Positions 28,272-36,599 are shown, counted from the first letter of the stretch. The stretch: DNA of 64,000 bases from Chryseobacterium sp. Leaf405 (GCF_001425355.1 NZ_LMQN01000017.1:62001-126000); one strand, 5' to 3'. The notes: generated by a model from the letters alone, not told the origin. Made by a program: numbers and translations.

Positions 28272-29039
28272 ATGTTAATAGAAAGCTTCCAGAACGAAAA
28301 GGTAAAATATATCACCAAACTTCTTACAGATAACAGATTTAGAAAAAAATCGAACGTTTTTGTAGTGGAAGGACAGCAGGAAAATGAAAGGGCACAGCAT
28401 TTTGGTTTTGAACCTGTTGAATTTTTTATTTGTGAAAAAATTTTCCAAAAGGATCTTCCAAAAGGAAAAATCCATTTAGTACATGATAAAGTGTATGAAA
28501 AAATTGCTTATCGTGGGAGTTCTGAGGGAATTATAAGTGTTTATAAAACTAAAGAAGCAGATCTAAATTCATTTGTACCTAAAGAAAATTCTACCATAAT
28601 TATCGTAGAAGGCGTTGAAAAACCGGGGAATTTAGGAGCTATTTTAAGAAGTTGTGAAGCTTTTGGTATTGATGCGCTTATTGTTTCTGATGGAAAAACA
28701 GATTTTTACAATCCAAATGTAATTCGTTCTAGCGTTGGCTGTCTTTTTGGAATGCAAGTTTTTCAATCAGAAAATCAAGAAACATTGAATTTTCTACAGA
28801 AAAATAATATCAACATCTACACAACGATAATGGATGAATCTGCGGAAGATCTTAGCAAAAGAGATTTTAAACAGAAATCTGCTGTGTTATTTGGAACAGA
28901 ACATTCGGGTTTAAGTGATTTTTGGATTGGGAAAGGAAAGAATACATTAATTCCGATGGCAGGAAGCATCGACTCTCTGAATTTGAGTAATGCTGTTGCA
29001 ATTACTTGTTATGAAGCTTTAAGACAAAAGAAGAATTAG
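28272..29039 (+). CDS. TrmH/SpoU-family RNA 2'-O-methyltransferase
   Basis: A 255-residue SPOUT methyltransferase. An N-terminal substrate-binding domain (residues 1-90, FVVEGQQENERA) is followed by the knotted catalytic domain with motif 1 IIVEGVEKPGNLGAILRSCEAFG, motif 2 AVLFGTEHSGLSD and motif 3 SLNLSNAVAITCYEALRQ. The rRNA or tRNA target cannot be told from sequence. A TAATTTTG element (28260-28267) lies 4 nt before the ATG. Confidence 0.9.
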   Translation: MLIESFQNEKVKYITKLLTDNRFRKKSNVFVVEGQQENERAQHFGFEPVEFFICEKIFQKDLPKGKIHLVHDKVYEKIAYRGSSEGIISVYKTKEADLNSFVPKENSTIIIVEGVEKPGNLGAILRSCEAFGIDALIVSDGKTDFYNPNVIRSSVGCLFGMQVFQSENQETLNFLQKNNINIYTTIMDESAEDLSKRDFKQKSAVLFGTEHSGLSDFWIGKGKNTLIPMAGSIDSLNLSNAVAITCYEALRQKKN

Positions 29040-29076
29040 CCATAAATTTAAATAATAACATCGAGAATAAAGCATA

Positions 29077-29108
29077 AAAAAACCGTTCCACAAGTGAAAC
29101 GGTTCTTT
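29077..29108. terminator. bidirectional terminator
   Basis: AACCGTT (29081-29087) and AACGGTT (29098-29104) with an A-run before and T-rich run after. It serves both the methyltransferase gene and the convergent small lipoprotein gene. Confidence 0.75.
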
Positions 29109-29127
29109 TATTTTCGAGTAAGAAAAA

Positions 29128-29397
29128 TTATTTCTTAGCAGCTTCTTCTTTTTTAGCTTCTGCTTTGATTTCTTCTTTAGCAACTTTAGCGTCAGCTTTA
29201 ACTGAATCTTTAGCAGCGTCAGCAGTTACATTAACTGAATCTTTAGCAGCGTTAGCTGTAGAATCGATAGCTGTAGTAGCAGAATCAGAAACAGCAGCAA
29301 CTGAATCAGTAGCACCTTCAGTAGAAGTAGCTTCAGTTTTTTTACAAGCAACTAGAGAGATTGCAGCGATAGCAGCTACGAATAATGACTTTTTCAT
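29128..29397 (-). CDS. small Ala/Lys-rich lipoprotein
   Basis: An 89-residue protein with a lipobox (AAISLVAC, cysteine at 18). The mature part is low complexity: TDSVAAVSDSATTAIDSTANA followed by repeats of AAKDSVK and a Lys/Glu/Ala-rich end. Such sequences form extended helices and resemble small structural lipoproteins of Flavobacteriia. Function unknown. Confidence 0.75.
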   Translation of the reverse strand: MKKSLFVAAIAAISLVACKKTEATSTEGATDSVAAVSDSATTAIDSTANAAKDSVNVTADAAKDSVKADAKVAKEEIKAEAKKEEAAKK

Positions 29398-29581
29398 AAT
29401 AAATTAAATTTAATTTTGTTAATATTGTTTTATAAATCTTTTTCTCTGTTCGGTTATTTGAACAAGACAAAGGTAGAACAGATTAAAAATTTGTTTAGGA
29501 AAAATAATTGTAATACCTTTGTAAAATAGTTTTACAAATTAATACTATTGAAAATCAACAATTTAATTACTTTTAAATAAA

Positions 29582-30751
29582 TTGACAGACTTAGATCTAT
29601 TACACTTTGAGCAACTGAAAAAGGATGTACAGGCTCAATATTTGAAAGAACATACTCCTTCCTATGACGATATTTCGAAATGGAAGGGAATTGATATTAT
29701 ATATTTCCAGGAAGATCTTCGCAAAAAAGCAAAAGGAAACATCAGCGAAAAATCTTTTTACACCTACTTTAAAAATTCACCTGTTACAAAATTACCGAGA
29801 ATTGATATGCTCAATTTACTGAGTATTTATACGGGTTATGATTCATGGTACGGATTTAAAAAGCAACATCTTTTTGCAGGAGAATTACTTCAGGATGATG
29901 GTGATCTGAATGAAGATGAAATCAAGGAAATTGAAAAAATAGTATCTGATGTTACAGATATACCTAAAACTGAAATTACACCTCAAAAAACAGAGCTAAA
30001 AACATCAGAAAATATTGATTTACAAAAATCGATTACTGATAATCAATCAATTAATAAAAAAACAGAATTATCACCTTTATCAGAATCTGAAATAATAAAA
30101 CCCAAGAAAAGTTTTTTCAAAAAGAATGCGTGGGCATTCATTACTGCCCTTTTGATTATTATTACCGGAATTTTAGGTTTTAAAGATGTACTTTTCCAAA
30201 AAACATATACTTATTGTTTCACCGATGCCGACAGAAATCAAAATGTTCAGAGTACGATTGAAATAAAAGTTATCAAACAAAATGAATCTCCTCTATTTTA
30301 TAGAATAAAACCCGGCGAATGTTTCCATTATCTTACAAAAGATAAAAACCTGCGGATGCAGATCAGCTCTACGGTTTACGAAAATCTGGAAATCAACAGG
30401 AATCTGGAGAATGCTCCTGAAGAGGAAACCATCGAACTGAAACCTGACGACTATAAAATGGCAGTATTTTATTATTCGACAAAAGATGTTTCGGGAAATC
30501 CTTCGGAACAGATTAATATTAAAAGACGACAGCTTGAAAGCCGCATCAGCAATGATGCCGTTATTTCTCAAATATATGATAATGAGATCTATGGAATTGA
30601 AACTTTAGACAAGCAAAAATATATTACTCTGGTTACAACGCCTACAACCTCTCTTAAAAACCTTTCTGTTATTGAAATGAAAAAAGACAAGAAGGGAAAA
30701 ATAATTTCCATTAAATTTAAAATCTCAACAAACAATGAAAACAATAAATAA
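29582..30751 (+). CDS. membrane-anchored protein with HTH-like N-terminal domain
   Basis: A 389-residue protein. Residues 1-100 (NISEKSFYTYFKNSP, LPRIDMLNLLSIYTGYDSW, FKKQHLF) resemble an atypical HTH-like domain recurring in Flavobacteriia. A polar linker (105-175) is followed by one transmembrane helix (about 180-200, WAFITALLIIITGILGF) and an exported C-terminal domain. The start is TTG at 29582; there is no ATG before residue 76, and the N-terminal domain is complete only with TTG. The topology suggests a one-component envelope sensor, which is inference. It overlaps the next gene by 17 bp. Confidence 0.65.
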   Translation: MTDLDLLHFEQLKKDVQAQYLKEHTPSYDDISKWKGIDIIYFQEDLRKKAKGNISEKSFYTYFKNSPVTKLPRIDMLNLLSIYTGYDSWYGFKKQHLFAGELLQDDGDLNEDEIKEIEKIVSDVTDIPKTEITPQKTELKTSENIDLQKSITDNQSINKKTELSPLSESEIIKPKKSFFKKNAWAFITALLIIITGILGFKDVLFQKTYTYCFTDADRNQNVQSTIEIKVIKQNESPLFYRIKPGECFHYLTKDKNLRMQISSTVYENLEINRNLENAPEEETIELKPDDYKMAVFYYSTKDVSGNPSEQINIKRRQLESRISNDAVISQIYDNEIYGIETLDKQKYITLVTTPTTSLKNLSVIEMKKDKKGKIISIKFKISTNNENNK

Positions 30752-31319
30752 ATTTTGGATTTTTGTCATGTTGATGGGCTTATTCACTTCTTGTGTAAAA
30801 AAAGAAGCTCAGACAGTCAGCGATTTAGATAAATTAAGAAACAGCAATAACAGAAAAACTTACCCAGCCGTTCAAATGGACAGTGTTCAGGTTATTAATG
30901 ATATCACAACGCAAAAAGTTCAGCAATTATTGGAACTTTCAACTTTATATTTATCCGGCAATAGGAACACGGAGATTGACACAACGATTTATTCTCAAAT
31001 GCAGGGTTATTTTCATGAGCCGGATAGTTTAACCTTCAAACCTTTATTTAAAGAACTGGAAAGTTTAAAAGTAAAATCGGTAAAAGTGAACAACCTGAAA
31101 GTCTATAAAGAAGTTTATAATCAGGATACACTGGATCTTGCCAAGTTTAATGTTGAATATTTTGACAATAAAAATAAATCTCTGGGAACTTTTGAAAAGA
31201 ACGCACAATATACTTTGCAATCTTATCCTGTGAAATTCAAAAAGGAATTCAAATTTTACTTCCTGAATTTTTATTCTAAACCTAAAAAAGACAGCACTTC
31301 AGTTGGAGTAACCAAATAG
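30735..31319 (+). CDS. lipoprotein of unknown function
   Basis: A 194-residue lipoprotein (LMGLFTSC lipobox, cysteine at 20). It is hydrophilic, with no recognised domain. It overlaps the upstream membrane-sensor gene by 17 bp, so the pair is probably co-translated and may act together. Its last 49 bp overlap the convergent folate gene's 3' end. Confidence 0.7.
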   Translation: MKTINKFWIFVMLMGLFTSCVKKEAQTVSDLDKLRNSNNRKTYPAVQMDSVQVINDITTQKVQQLLELSTLYLSGNRNTEIDTTIYSQMQGYFHEPDSLTFKPLFKELESLKVKSVKVNNLKVYKEVYNQDTLDLAKFNVEYFDNKNKSLGTFEKNAQYTLQSYPVKFKKEFKFYFLNFYSKPKKDSTSVGVTK

Positions 31320-31843
31320 TCTAAGGGAATATCATTTTCCCAGACATCATCGATATTTTCATCGGGGTTAAAATAATTAACTCCGATTTTTTTTGTCTTA
31401 ACGGATATACTTTTAAAAAAACCGTCATAAAAACCTTTTCCATAGCCTACTCTATTTCCTTTTGAATCACAATAAAGCAGCGGTGTAATAACAAGATCAA
31501 AATCAAGAACCCCTGAATCTTCATTAGAAATAGGTTCAGAAATTCCCCAACCGTTCACTTCAAATTTAGAATCAGCAAAAATTTCAACTGAAATCAATTG
31601 TTTATCTACAATTTTCGGAACAAAAACCCGGATATTTCTGCTAAGAAAGTAATCAATAAAAATATCAGTTCTTATTTCATTAAACTTTTCAATCGGAATA
31701 AAAATATGTATTTTCTGTCCGGAAATTGGTTTAAAATAATCGATAAAAGTATTAAATATCTTTTCCGATAACAAGAAAGCCTCATCGGTTGACAAGGCTT
31801 TTCTTTTTTGTTTATATTTTTTTCTAAGCTCGGCTTTTAACAT
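31271..31843 (-). CDS. 5-formyltetrahydrofolate cyclo-ligase
   Basis: A 190-residue enzyme converting 5-formyl-THF to 5,10-methenyl-THF with ATP. The N-terminus MLKAELRKKYKQKRKALS and the C-terminal nucleotide-binding loop GNRVGYGKGFYDGFF are the family motifs. It is 13 bp downstream of trhO and overlaps the convergent lipoprotein gene by 49 bp at its 3' end. Confidence 0.93.
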   Translation of the reverse strand: MLKAELRKKYKQKRKALSTDEAFLLSEKIFNTFIDYFKPISGQKIHIFIPIEKFNEIRTDIFIDYFLSRNIRVFVPKIVDKQLISVEIFADSKFEVNGWGISEPISNEDSGVLDFDLVITPLLYCDSKGNRVGYGKGFYDGFFKSISVKTKKIGVNYFNPDENIDDVWENDIPLDYLVTPTEVLSFLGLE

Positions 31844-31856
31844 AATTATTATGCAT

Positions 31857-33215
31857 TTAAGCTTCTAAAATTTTATATAATTTATCTGACAAACGAATTC
31901 TGAAAGGAATTTCAAAAGTGATCTGATCTCCTACTTTTGCCGTTTCACATGGACCTCCATTCGCAAAAATCTCAGTAATGGTAAATTCCTGTTCGCCCGT
32001 TGTTGGTCCTGAAACTAATACTTTATCACCTACAGAAAGTTCTTTATTTTCAATTAAAAACTGTCCGATTTTTGATTTTGAATAATAATGTTCGCCTTTT
32101 CCAATCAAAACTTTTTTTACTGCTAATTTTGCACGAATATTTTTCGTTTCTGCTTTTGCTAAAGTTTGCGTTGATAAATCTCCGGAATGTTTGAATTTTA
32201 ATGCATCAGATTTTCCTTTTCTGAACACTTTATTTCCAACTTTTAATCCTTTTCTTAATGCAACCTGCTCTTCCCAAGGCAAATGAATTGTTTCCAGACA
32301 TTCTGTAGAACACGTATTTTCCATGGCAGCTTTACACTCATCACATTGGATAAACAATAAATGACAAGCATCATTCGAGCAGTTTGTATGATTATCGCAC
32401 GGTTTTCCACATTGATGGCACTGTGAAATGATATCGTCTGTAATTCTCTCTCCTAATCTATGATCGAATACAAAATTTTTCCCGATAAATTTACTTTCAA
32501 TATTTTCTTCTTTGATTTGGCGTGTATATTCAATAATTCCACCTTCCAATTGGAAAACATTTTTGAAACCCTGATGTTTGAAGTAAGCACTCGCCTTTTC
32601 ACAACGAATTCCTCCTGTACAGTACATCAAAAGATTTTTATCTTCTTTAAAATCCTGTAACTGCTCGTTAATAATCGGCAAACTTTCTCTGAAATTTTCC
32701 ACATCAGGAGTAATGGCACCTTCAAAATGACCGACTTCACTTTCGTAATGATTTCTAAAATCTACTACAATCGTATTTGGATCTCCAAGCATATCATTGA
32801 ATTCCTGTGCTTTCAAATGAATTCCTTTGTTGGTTACATCGAAAGTATCATCATTCAAACCATCGGCAACGATTTTATTTCTGACTTTTATCGTCAACTT
32901 TAAGAATGAATGATTGTCCTGATCAACAGCAACATTCAATCTGATTCCTTTCATAAAGTCGTATCCCTCCAAAGTATTACGAAAATCGTCAAACTGGTCC
33001 GCAGGAACACTCATTTGAGCGTTAATTCCTTCGTGTGCAACATAGATACGACCAAGAGCATCAAGTGCATTCCAGGCTATAAATAAATCGTCGCGAAATT
33101 TTTTAGGATTTTCAATGTTGGCATACGCATAGAAAGACAGAGTAAGACGATCCTTACCAGCTTCATCAATAAGTTGAGCTCTTTCTTCTGCGCTTAAGGT
33201 GTTATACAGTTGCAT
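31857..33215 (-). CDS. trhO: tRNA uridine-34 hydroxylase TrhO (rhodanese family), extended
   Basis: A 452-residue protein; E. coli TrhO has about 350. The N-terminal domain (AHEGINAQMSVP) and rhodanese domain with active-site loop LMYCTGGIRCEKA match TrhO/YceA, which makes 5-hydroxyuridine at the tRNA wobble position using O2. A Cys-rich zinc-binding-like segment (CHQCGKPCDNHTNC, CDECKAAMENTC) follows. The last 100 residues (SVGDKVLVSGPTTGEQEF...VGDQITFEIPFRIRLSDKLYKI) resemble the beta-barrel C-terminal domain of U32 peptidase-like RNA enzymes. Both families act in tRNA hydroxylation, so the fusion is suggestive. Confidence 0.9.
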   Translation of the reverse strand: MQLYNTLSAEERAQLIDEAGKDRLTLSFYAYANIENPKKFRDDLFIAWNALDALGRIYVAHEGINAQMSVPADQFDDFRNTLEGYDFMKGIRLNVAVDQDNHSFLKLTIKVRNKIVADGLNDDTFDVTNKGIHLKAQEFNDMLGDPNTIVVDFRNHYESEVGHFEGAITPDVENFRESLPIINEQLQDFKEDKNLLMYCTGGIRCEKASAYFKHQGFKNVFQLEGGIIEYTRQIKEENIESKFIGKNFVFDHRLGERITDDIISQCHQCGKPCDNHTNCSNDACHLLFIQCDECKAAMENTCSTECLETIHLPWEEQVALRKGLKVGNKVFRKGKSDALKFKHSGDLSTQTLAKAETKNIRAKLAVKKVLIGKGEHYYSKSKIGQFLIENKELSVGDKVLVSGPTTGEQEFTITEIFANGGPCETAKVGDQITFEIPFRIRLSDKLYKILEA

Positions 33216-33355
33216 GCTATAAACGTTTTAAGTGAGAATATTTTTGCAAAGATATAAATTTTTCGTGAGTGTTTTGTTTGAGATAAATTGTAGCTATTAT
33301 GAAATATATTATGTTTTCAGACTCTGAGCAACAATCTGAAATTTAGAGTCTGGAA

Positions 33356-33428
33356 CCTCAAAGGATGATTGGATTTATTGATTGTACGAATTAAATTTGT
33401 GTTTTTAGAATCCAATGTTACTTTGAGG
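33356..33428. other. 73-nt two-stem inverted repeat downstream of a surface protein gene
   Basis: CCTCAAAG (33356-33363) pairs with CTTTGAGG (33421-33428), and TTGGATT (33369-33375) with AATCCAA (33409-33415), with equal 5-nt internal loops between. A second hairpin (CAGACTCT / AGAGTCTG, about 33318-33352) is adjacent. In the 3' region of the reverse-strand gene at 33449 this would be a structured 3' UTR. The loop contains the 15-nt motif shared with two other surface protein genes. Confidence 0.5.
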
Positions 33429-33448
33429 GATGATTAGTTTTAAAATTA

Positions 33449-34333
33449 TTATCTGGATATTTGATAAAAATCTATGGTAGGCATTACTGTTTGGTTGGCA
33501 ATGCCAATGTATCTGAAATCCACAATATCTCCAGGCGAAAAGTAAATTGCAGCTGTACCTTCAGCCTCTATCGGTGTACCTGCTGTGCTTCCTGCTGCCA
33601 GTGTTCTTTTAAGAGTACCATTCACGAAAATTCCGATGCGTCCAGACTGAGAGGTTGAAGGCAAGAGTTCTGTGATATATGATGCATTGATCTGATAAAG
33701 CCCAACTCCATTGGGAGAAATCGTAAAGCTGTCTGTAGCAAGATCAAAGTCATTGGCTGTTTTTCCAAATGTTTTAGTGGTAAAATCAAGTTTCGTCCAA
33801 GTCCCGGTTGATACGCCATCAGGAATTGCTTGGTAAGTTGTTCTTGTAACAGAAAAATAGGCTTCAGCATTTTGTGCTCCGATAGTAGAGTTTTTGCTCA
33901 CCCAGCCTGTCCCGTCCCAATAGTATTCTCCAACACCTTTAGCGGGATAAGCTGTTGAGCCTGATGTGAGATCTGGGTTTGTATTGTATACCGTCATTCC
34001 ATGAGCAGCGGGGCTGTTGAATGTTCCGTCCAGAGGAGCCCAAAAGAGAGTGCCGGAAAGGAAAACCTGAGGCAGTCGCAAGCCTTTTCCTGTACTATTA
34101 AGCTCTAATAAGCTTCCGAAAAAAGGTGTTGAGGTTCCAATGGCAGTTCTTCCCTGAATAATCATTCCGTTGGTGGGCGCTGCAATTCCTGTATAACCCG
34201 CACCTATTGATTGATTACCATTAACTGTTAAAGTATTCGTAGGTGTTTGAGTGTTAATGCCTACATTTCCTGTTTGAGCGTTAAGTATAGCAAAATATCC
34301 TACTATACTTAATAAATAGATAATTTTTTTCAT
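33449..34333 (-). CDS. secreted fibre-like protein with C1q-like C-terminal domain (paralogue 1)
   Basis: A 294-residue protein with signal peptide (MKKIIYLLSIVGYFAILNAQ). The N-terminus carries GNVGINTQTPTNTLTVNGN, a repeat shared by all five surface proteins here. The last 130 residues (YFSVTRTTYQAI, FTISPNGVGLYQINASY, GRIGIFVNGTLKRT, DIVDFRY) read as a C1q/TNF-like jelly roll. I start at ATG 34333 (or 34345 at most), just downstream of a TACTTTTG promoter. No type IX secretion signal domain is obvious. About 60% of the C-terminal pattern recurs in the gene at 50658 by eye. Confidence 0.8.
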   Translation of the reverse strand: MKKIIYLLSIVGYFAILNAQTGNVGINTQTPTNTLTVNGNQSIGAGYTGIAAPTNGMIIQGRTAIGTSTPFFGSLLELNSTGKGLRLPQVFLSGTLFWAPLDGTFNSPAAHGMTVYNTNPDLTSGSTAYPAKGVGEYYWDGTGWVSKNSTIGAQNAEAYFSVTRTTYQAIPDGVSTGTWTKLDFTTKTFGKTANDFDLATDSFTISPNGVGLYQINASYITELLPSTSQSGRIGIFVNGTLKRTLAAGSTAGTPIEAEGTAAIYFSPGDIVDFRYIGIANQTVMPTIDFYQISR

Positions 34334-34357
34334 GTTTTTTTTCATTTGTTTCTGAGC

Positions 34358-34437
34358 CAAAAGTAATTTGTTTTTAGAAAGTATTAATAATAAATGTAGT
34401 ACCAATAACACTACACGCTTGTACTAAGAATACTACA
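34358..34437 (-). promoter_or_regulatory. tandem 18-bp boxes and promoter of surface protein gene 33449-34333
   Basis: A perfect box TGTACTAAGAATACTACA (34420-34437, all 14 defined positions) and a weaker one (34398-34415, 11 of 14) start 22 bp apart. Exactly 32 nt downstream on the reverse strand is TACTTTTG (34365-34358), followed by the start codon about 25 bp on. There is no good TTG at -33, consistent with activator dependence. Confidence 0.7.
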
Positions 34438-34467
34438 ATAAAAAAACACCGCAATTTATTTGCGGTG
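34438..34467 (-). terminator. terminator of the tail-collar-like gene
   Basis: CACCGCAA and TTGCGGTG (34447-34467, loop TTTA) with a T run on the reverse strand at 34446-34438. It abuts the regulatory box of the next gene, so the two units are clearly separate. Confidence 0.85.
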
Positions 34468-34497
34468 ATCTATGAGACAACTCTATGAAAAAATTGA

Positions 34498-35508
34498 TTA
34501 GTATTTTATAATAGGCATCATAGCTACATTTCGTGGACGAGATACTCCATATGCGTAATCGCTTCCATTATCGCTTACATTAATTAATTGTGTATTTGTA
34601 GAATTATCGCTATTTCCGTTGTTTGCCTTTACTGTGTTAGGGTAATTTGCTGTATACACATCATTATACAGAAGATCCCAACCCAATCCGTTTACCAATG
34701 TAGGCATTAATGTTCCTGTACTGGCAACAACGAACGGAATAACGGAGTCCATATTAGGTCCTGCTCCTCCGGCAATGAATGATCCTTTTTGCCAGGTTCC
34801 TATTACTCTTCCGGTATCTACCCCTCTGCTATTATCATATCCACGGATAAATTCTCCTCGCAGATCAGGTAAATTAAAGGTTGTGCTTCCATTACCTATT
34901 CCATATCTTGTTCCTAAAACAGCAAATAAATCTGCATAAGTAGTTCGGCTAACGGCAGAACCATCACATTCAAGATATCCGTCCGGGAGAACGTTTGTGG
35001 CATAATAAAGAACTCCACCGACAGGAACACTTCCTGCTGCAAGGGCAGCTACTTCTGCTTGTGCTTTGGCTTCTTTTATTTGTTTTTTAGATGAAGCTAA
35101 AGTCATTAATTGTACCCATTCGGTTCCGTTGTTAATGTATAATCCCGGAGTAAGGTCTCCAACTTTTGCAGTATTGTAGATTACCATTCCCGCAACATGC
35201 TCTTTTAATGGAGCAGGGCTGTCGGAGGATTGTAAACTAATGCTTGGGAATTTTACTCCTTTATTAACGCTGGCAATATCCAAAGCGGCATCTGCATTTG
35301 GATATATTGTACCAATTCCTAAGTTTCCATTGGCTGTTACCACTACGTCGTTAGACTGTTGTAAGTTCGTTGGTTTGTCTTTTAATGGGTTGTCCTTTCC
35401 TCCGTCAATATGTAAGGTTGCTTGCGGATTAGTTGTATTAATACCGACCTGAGAATAAGCTAGAATACTTCCCTGAAGAAGGATTCCTAAGATTAAAGTT
35501 TTTTTCAT
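34498..35508 (-). CDS. secreted fibre-like protein with phage-tail-collar-like domain
   Basis: A 336-residue protein with signal peptide (MKKTLILGILLQGSILAYSQ). The N-terminal VGINTTNPQATLHIDGGKDNP repeat is shared with the neighbouring paralogues. A short helix (about 140-160, KKQIKEAKAQAEVAALAAG) leads to a tail-collar domain: PVGGVLYYATNVLPDGYLECDG, then TFNLPDLRGEFIRGYDNSRG and the end RPRNVAMMPIIKY. Collar domains form trimeric fibre tips in phages. No other phage gene is near, so I read it as a cellular surface fibre. Confidence 0.82.
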   Translation of the reverse strand: MKKTLILGILLQGSILAYSQVGINTTNPQATLHIDGGKDNPLKDKPTNLQQSNDVVVTANGNLGIGTIYPNADAALDIASVNKGVKFPSISLQSSDSPAPLKEHVAGMVIYNTAKVGDLTPGLYINNGTEWVQLMTLASSKKQIKEAKAQAEVAALAAGSVPVGGVLYYATNVLPDGYLECDGSAVSRTTYADLFAVLGTRYGIGNGSTTFNLPDLRGEFIRGYDNSRGVDTGRVIGTWQKGSFIAGGAGPNMDSVIPFVVASTGTLMPTLVNGLGWDLLYNDVYTANYPNTVKANNGNSDNSTNTQLINVSDNGSDYAYGVSRPRNVAMMPIIKY

Positions 35509-35583
35509 TTGTTTGTTATTTATTAATTACAGTATTGTATTTAAGGGAATTAAAAAATTGCATTTGTGTAACTCTTCGTACGG

Positions 35584-35662
35584 TGAAGTTATTGGTTTTG
35601 CAAAGAATACAAAGAATAAAGTTTGTACTAATATTACTACATACTGTACTAATAATATGACA
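35584..35662 (-). promoter_or_regulatory. tandem 18-bp boxes upstream of the tail-collar-like gene
   Basis: A perfect box TGTACTAATATTACTACA (35624-35641) and a degenerate one (35645-35662) start 21 bp apart. At 32 nt downstream on the reverse strand is TAACTTCA (35591-35584), which matches only TAnnTT of the -7 consensus. The predicted leader is about 70 nt. Confidence 0.6.
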
Positions 35663-35685
35663 ATTACTATTTTTTCGTAAATAAA

Positions 35686-35937
35686 GTGTACGATTTCAAC
35701 AAAAACCAGCCCGAATTAAGTTCATCAGATGTCGATTGGGCAGAATTTGAAAAAGATTACAATTCCCGCCTTCATTATGAAAGTATGATTGCCAGACTCG
35801 AAAGCCTTGTCATTAGGCTTAAAAATGCCAAAACACTTCATGATTACGATAATTATCAGGCGGCACTTACAGAGTATTGGTTTACTGCTTTTAAGGCGGG
35901 AACTGCTTCCCCGGGATTTGGAGTAAAACAGCTCTAG
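35686..35937 (+). CDS. small protein of unknown function, GTG start
   Basis: An 83-residue acidic/basic helical protein without signal peptide (SSDVDWAEFEKDYNSRLHYE, then ARLESLVIRLKNAKTLHDYDNY). The reading frame is open from a stop at 35653 and offers only GTG at 35686 as start before residue 34. A terminator at 36036-36067 follows. I do not recognise it. Its start lies 24 bp beyond the boxes of the divergent tail-collar gene, so it could share that control region. Confidence 0.5.
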   Translation: MYDFNKNQPELSSSDVDWAEFEKDYNSRLHYESMIARLESLVIRLKNAKTLHDYDNYQAALTEYWFTAFKAGTASPGFGVKQL

Positions 35938-36035
35938 CTGAAACAGTTTTTCAACAGAACGGCTAAGCCGGGTAAAATTACTTCCGAACCAAAGGGAGAA
36001 TCCATTTAAAATTTTTCAAAATACATTGTATTAAA

Positions 36036-36067
36036 TAAGCCCGGAATATAGGTTCCGGACTTTTCTT
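36036..36067 (+). terminator. terminator after the 83-residue gene
   Basis: A GC-rich stem (CCCGGAA with TTCCGG, one mismatch outside) followed by CTTTTCTTTT. It fits termination of the forward gene ending at 35937. Confidence 0.65.
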
Positions 36068-36104
36068 TTGGTGTGATTGAGTAGTCTGTTGCACTCCGGC
36101 AGTT

Positions 36105-36323
36105 CTCCGATGTGGTTCTGTAGTGAAGTGTTGAGGTTTCGAACTGCAAGTCTGAGGCCATTTAGCCTAACTTTGACGTTCCGTACACCAACATTGGGCT
36201 GAAGAACCTCAAGACTGGGCATCAGCAACCCGAAATTTGGGGTTCGGAACTTCAAATTTGGTCTCATGAACGTCAACGCTTTACTGTAGAACCTCAAGCT
36301 TGCAGTTCGAAACCTCATCGGAG
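36105..36323. repeat. 21-bp degenerate tandem repeat arranged as an imperfect palindrome
   Basis: About ten units of 21 bp can be aligned by eye (ends such as TTGAG, CTGAG, TTTGAC, ATTGGG, ACTGGG, TTTGG). The two ends are inverted copies: TGAGGTTTCGAACTGCAAG (36132-36150) is the exact reverse complement of 36299-36317, and CTCCGATG (36105-36112) of 36316-36323. Both strands therefore encode similar heptad peptides (LRFRTAS-like), and a 112-codon reverse frame runs through it. I treat it as a repeat element, not a gene. Confidence 0.7.
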
Positions 36324-36599
36324 CAGTTTTACAGATCGTTGTTTCGTTATTTTGATTGGTGAACCGCAATAATCATATGACAGGAATATAATAAAAGAAC
36401 TATAATGAATTAGGATAACGTATTCTGACATGATTACTAAAATGATGTAAATAAAAATACCACAGTAGGGAACCCGTGGTATTGAAAAGAAATTAAGTGT
36501 ATGATCATTAAATTCTATGATTTATTATGCGACAACTTAATATGCTGAATAAATTTTTTTATCTTAATATGTTCTTAAAATCATAATTCTGAAATTGAC

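Noticed and set aside
34498..35508. Phage tail collar domain as a sign of a prophage or tailocin
   Set aside because: No capsid, baseplate, sheath, lysis or integrase genes are near; the protein has a signal peptide and shares its N-terminus with cellular paralogues.
36031..36369. 112-codon reverse reading frame
   Set aside because: It runs entirely through the 21-bp repeat palindrome and ends inside a terminator hairpin; its heptad-like product is explained by the repeat, and the opposite strand codes for similar peptides.
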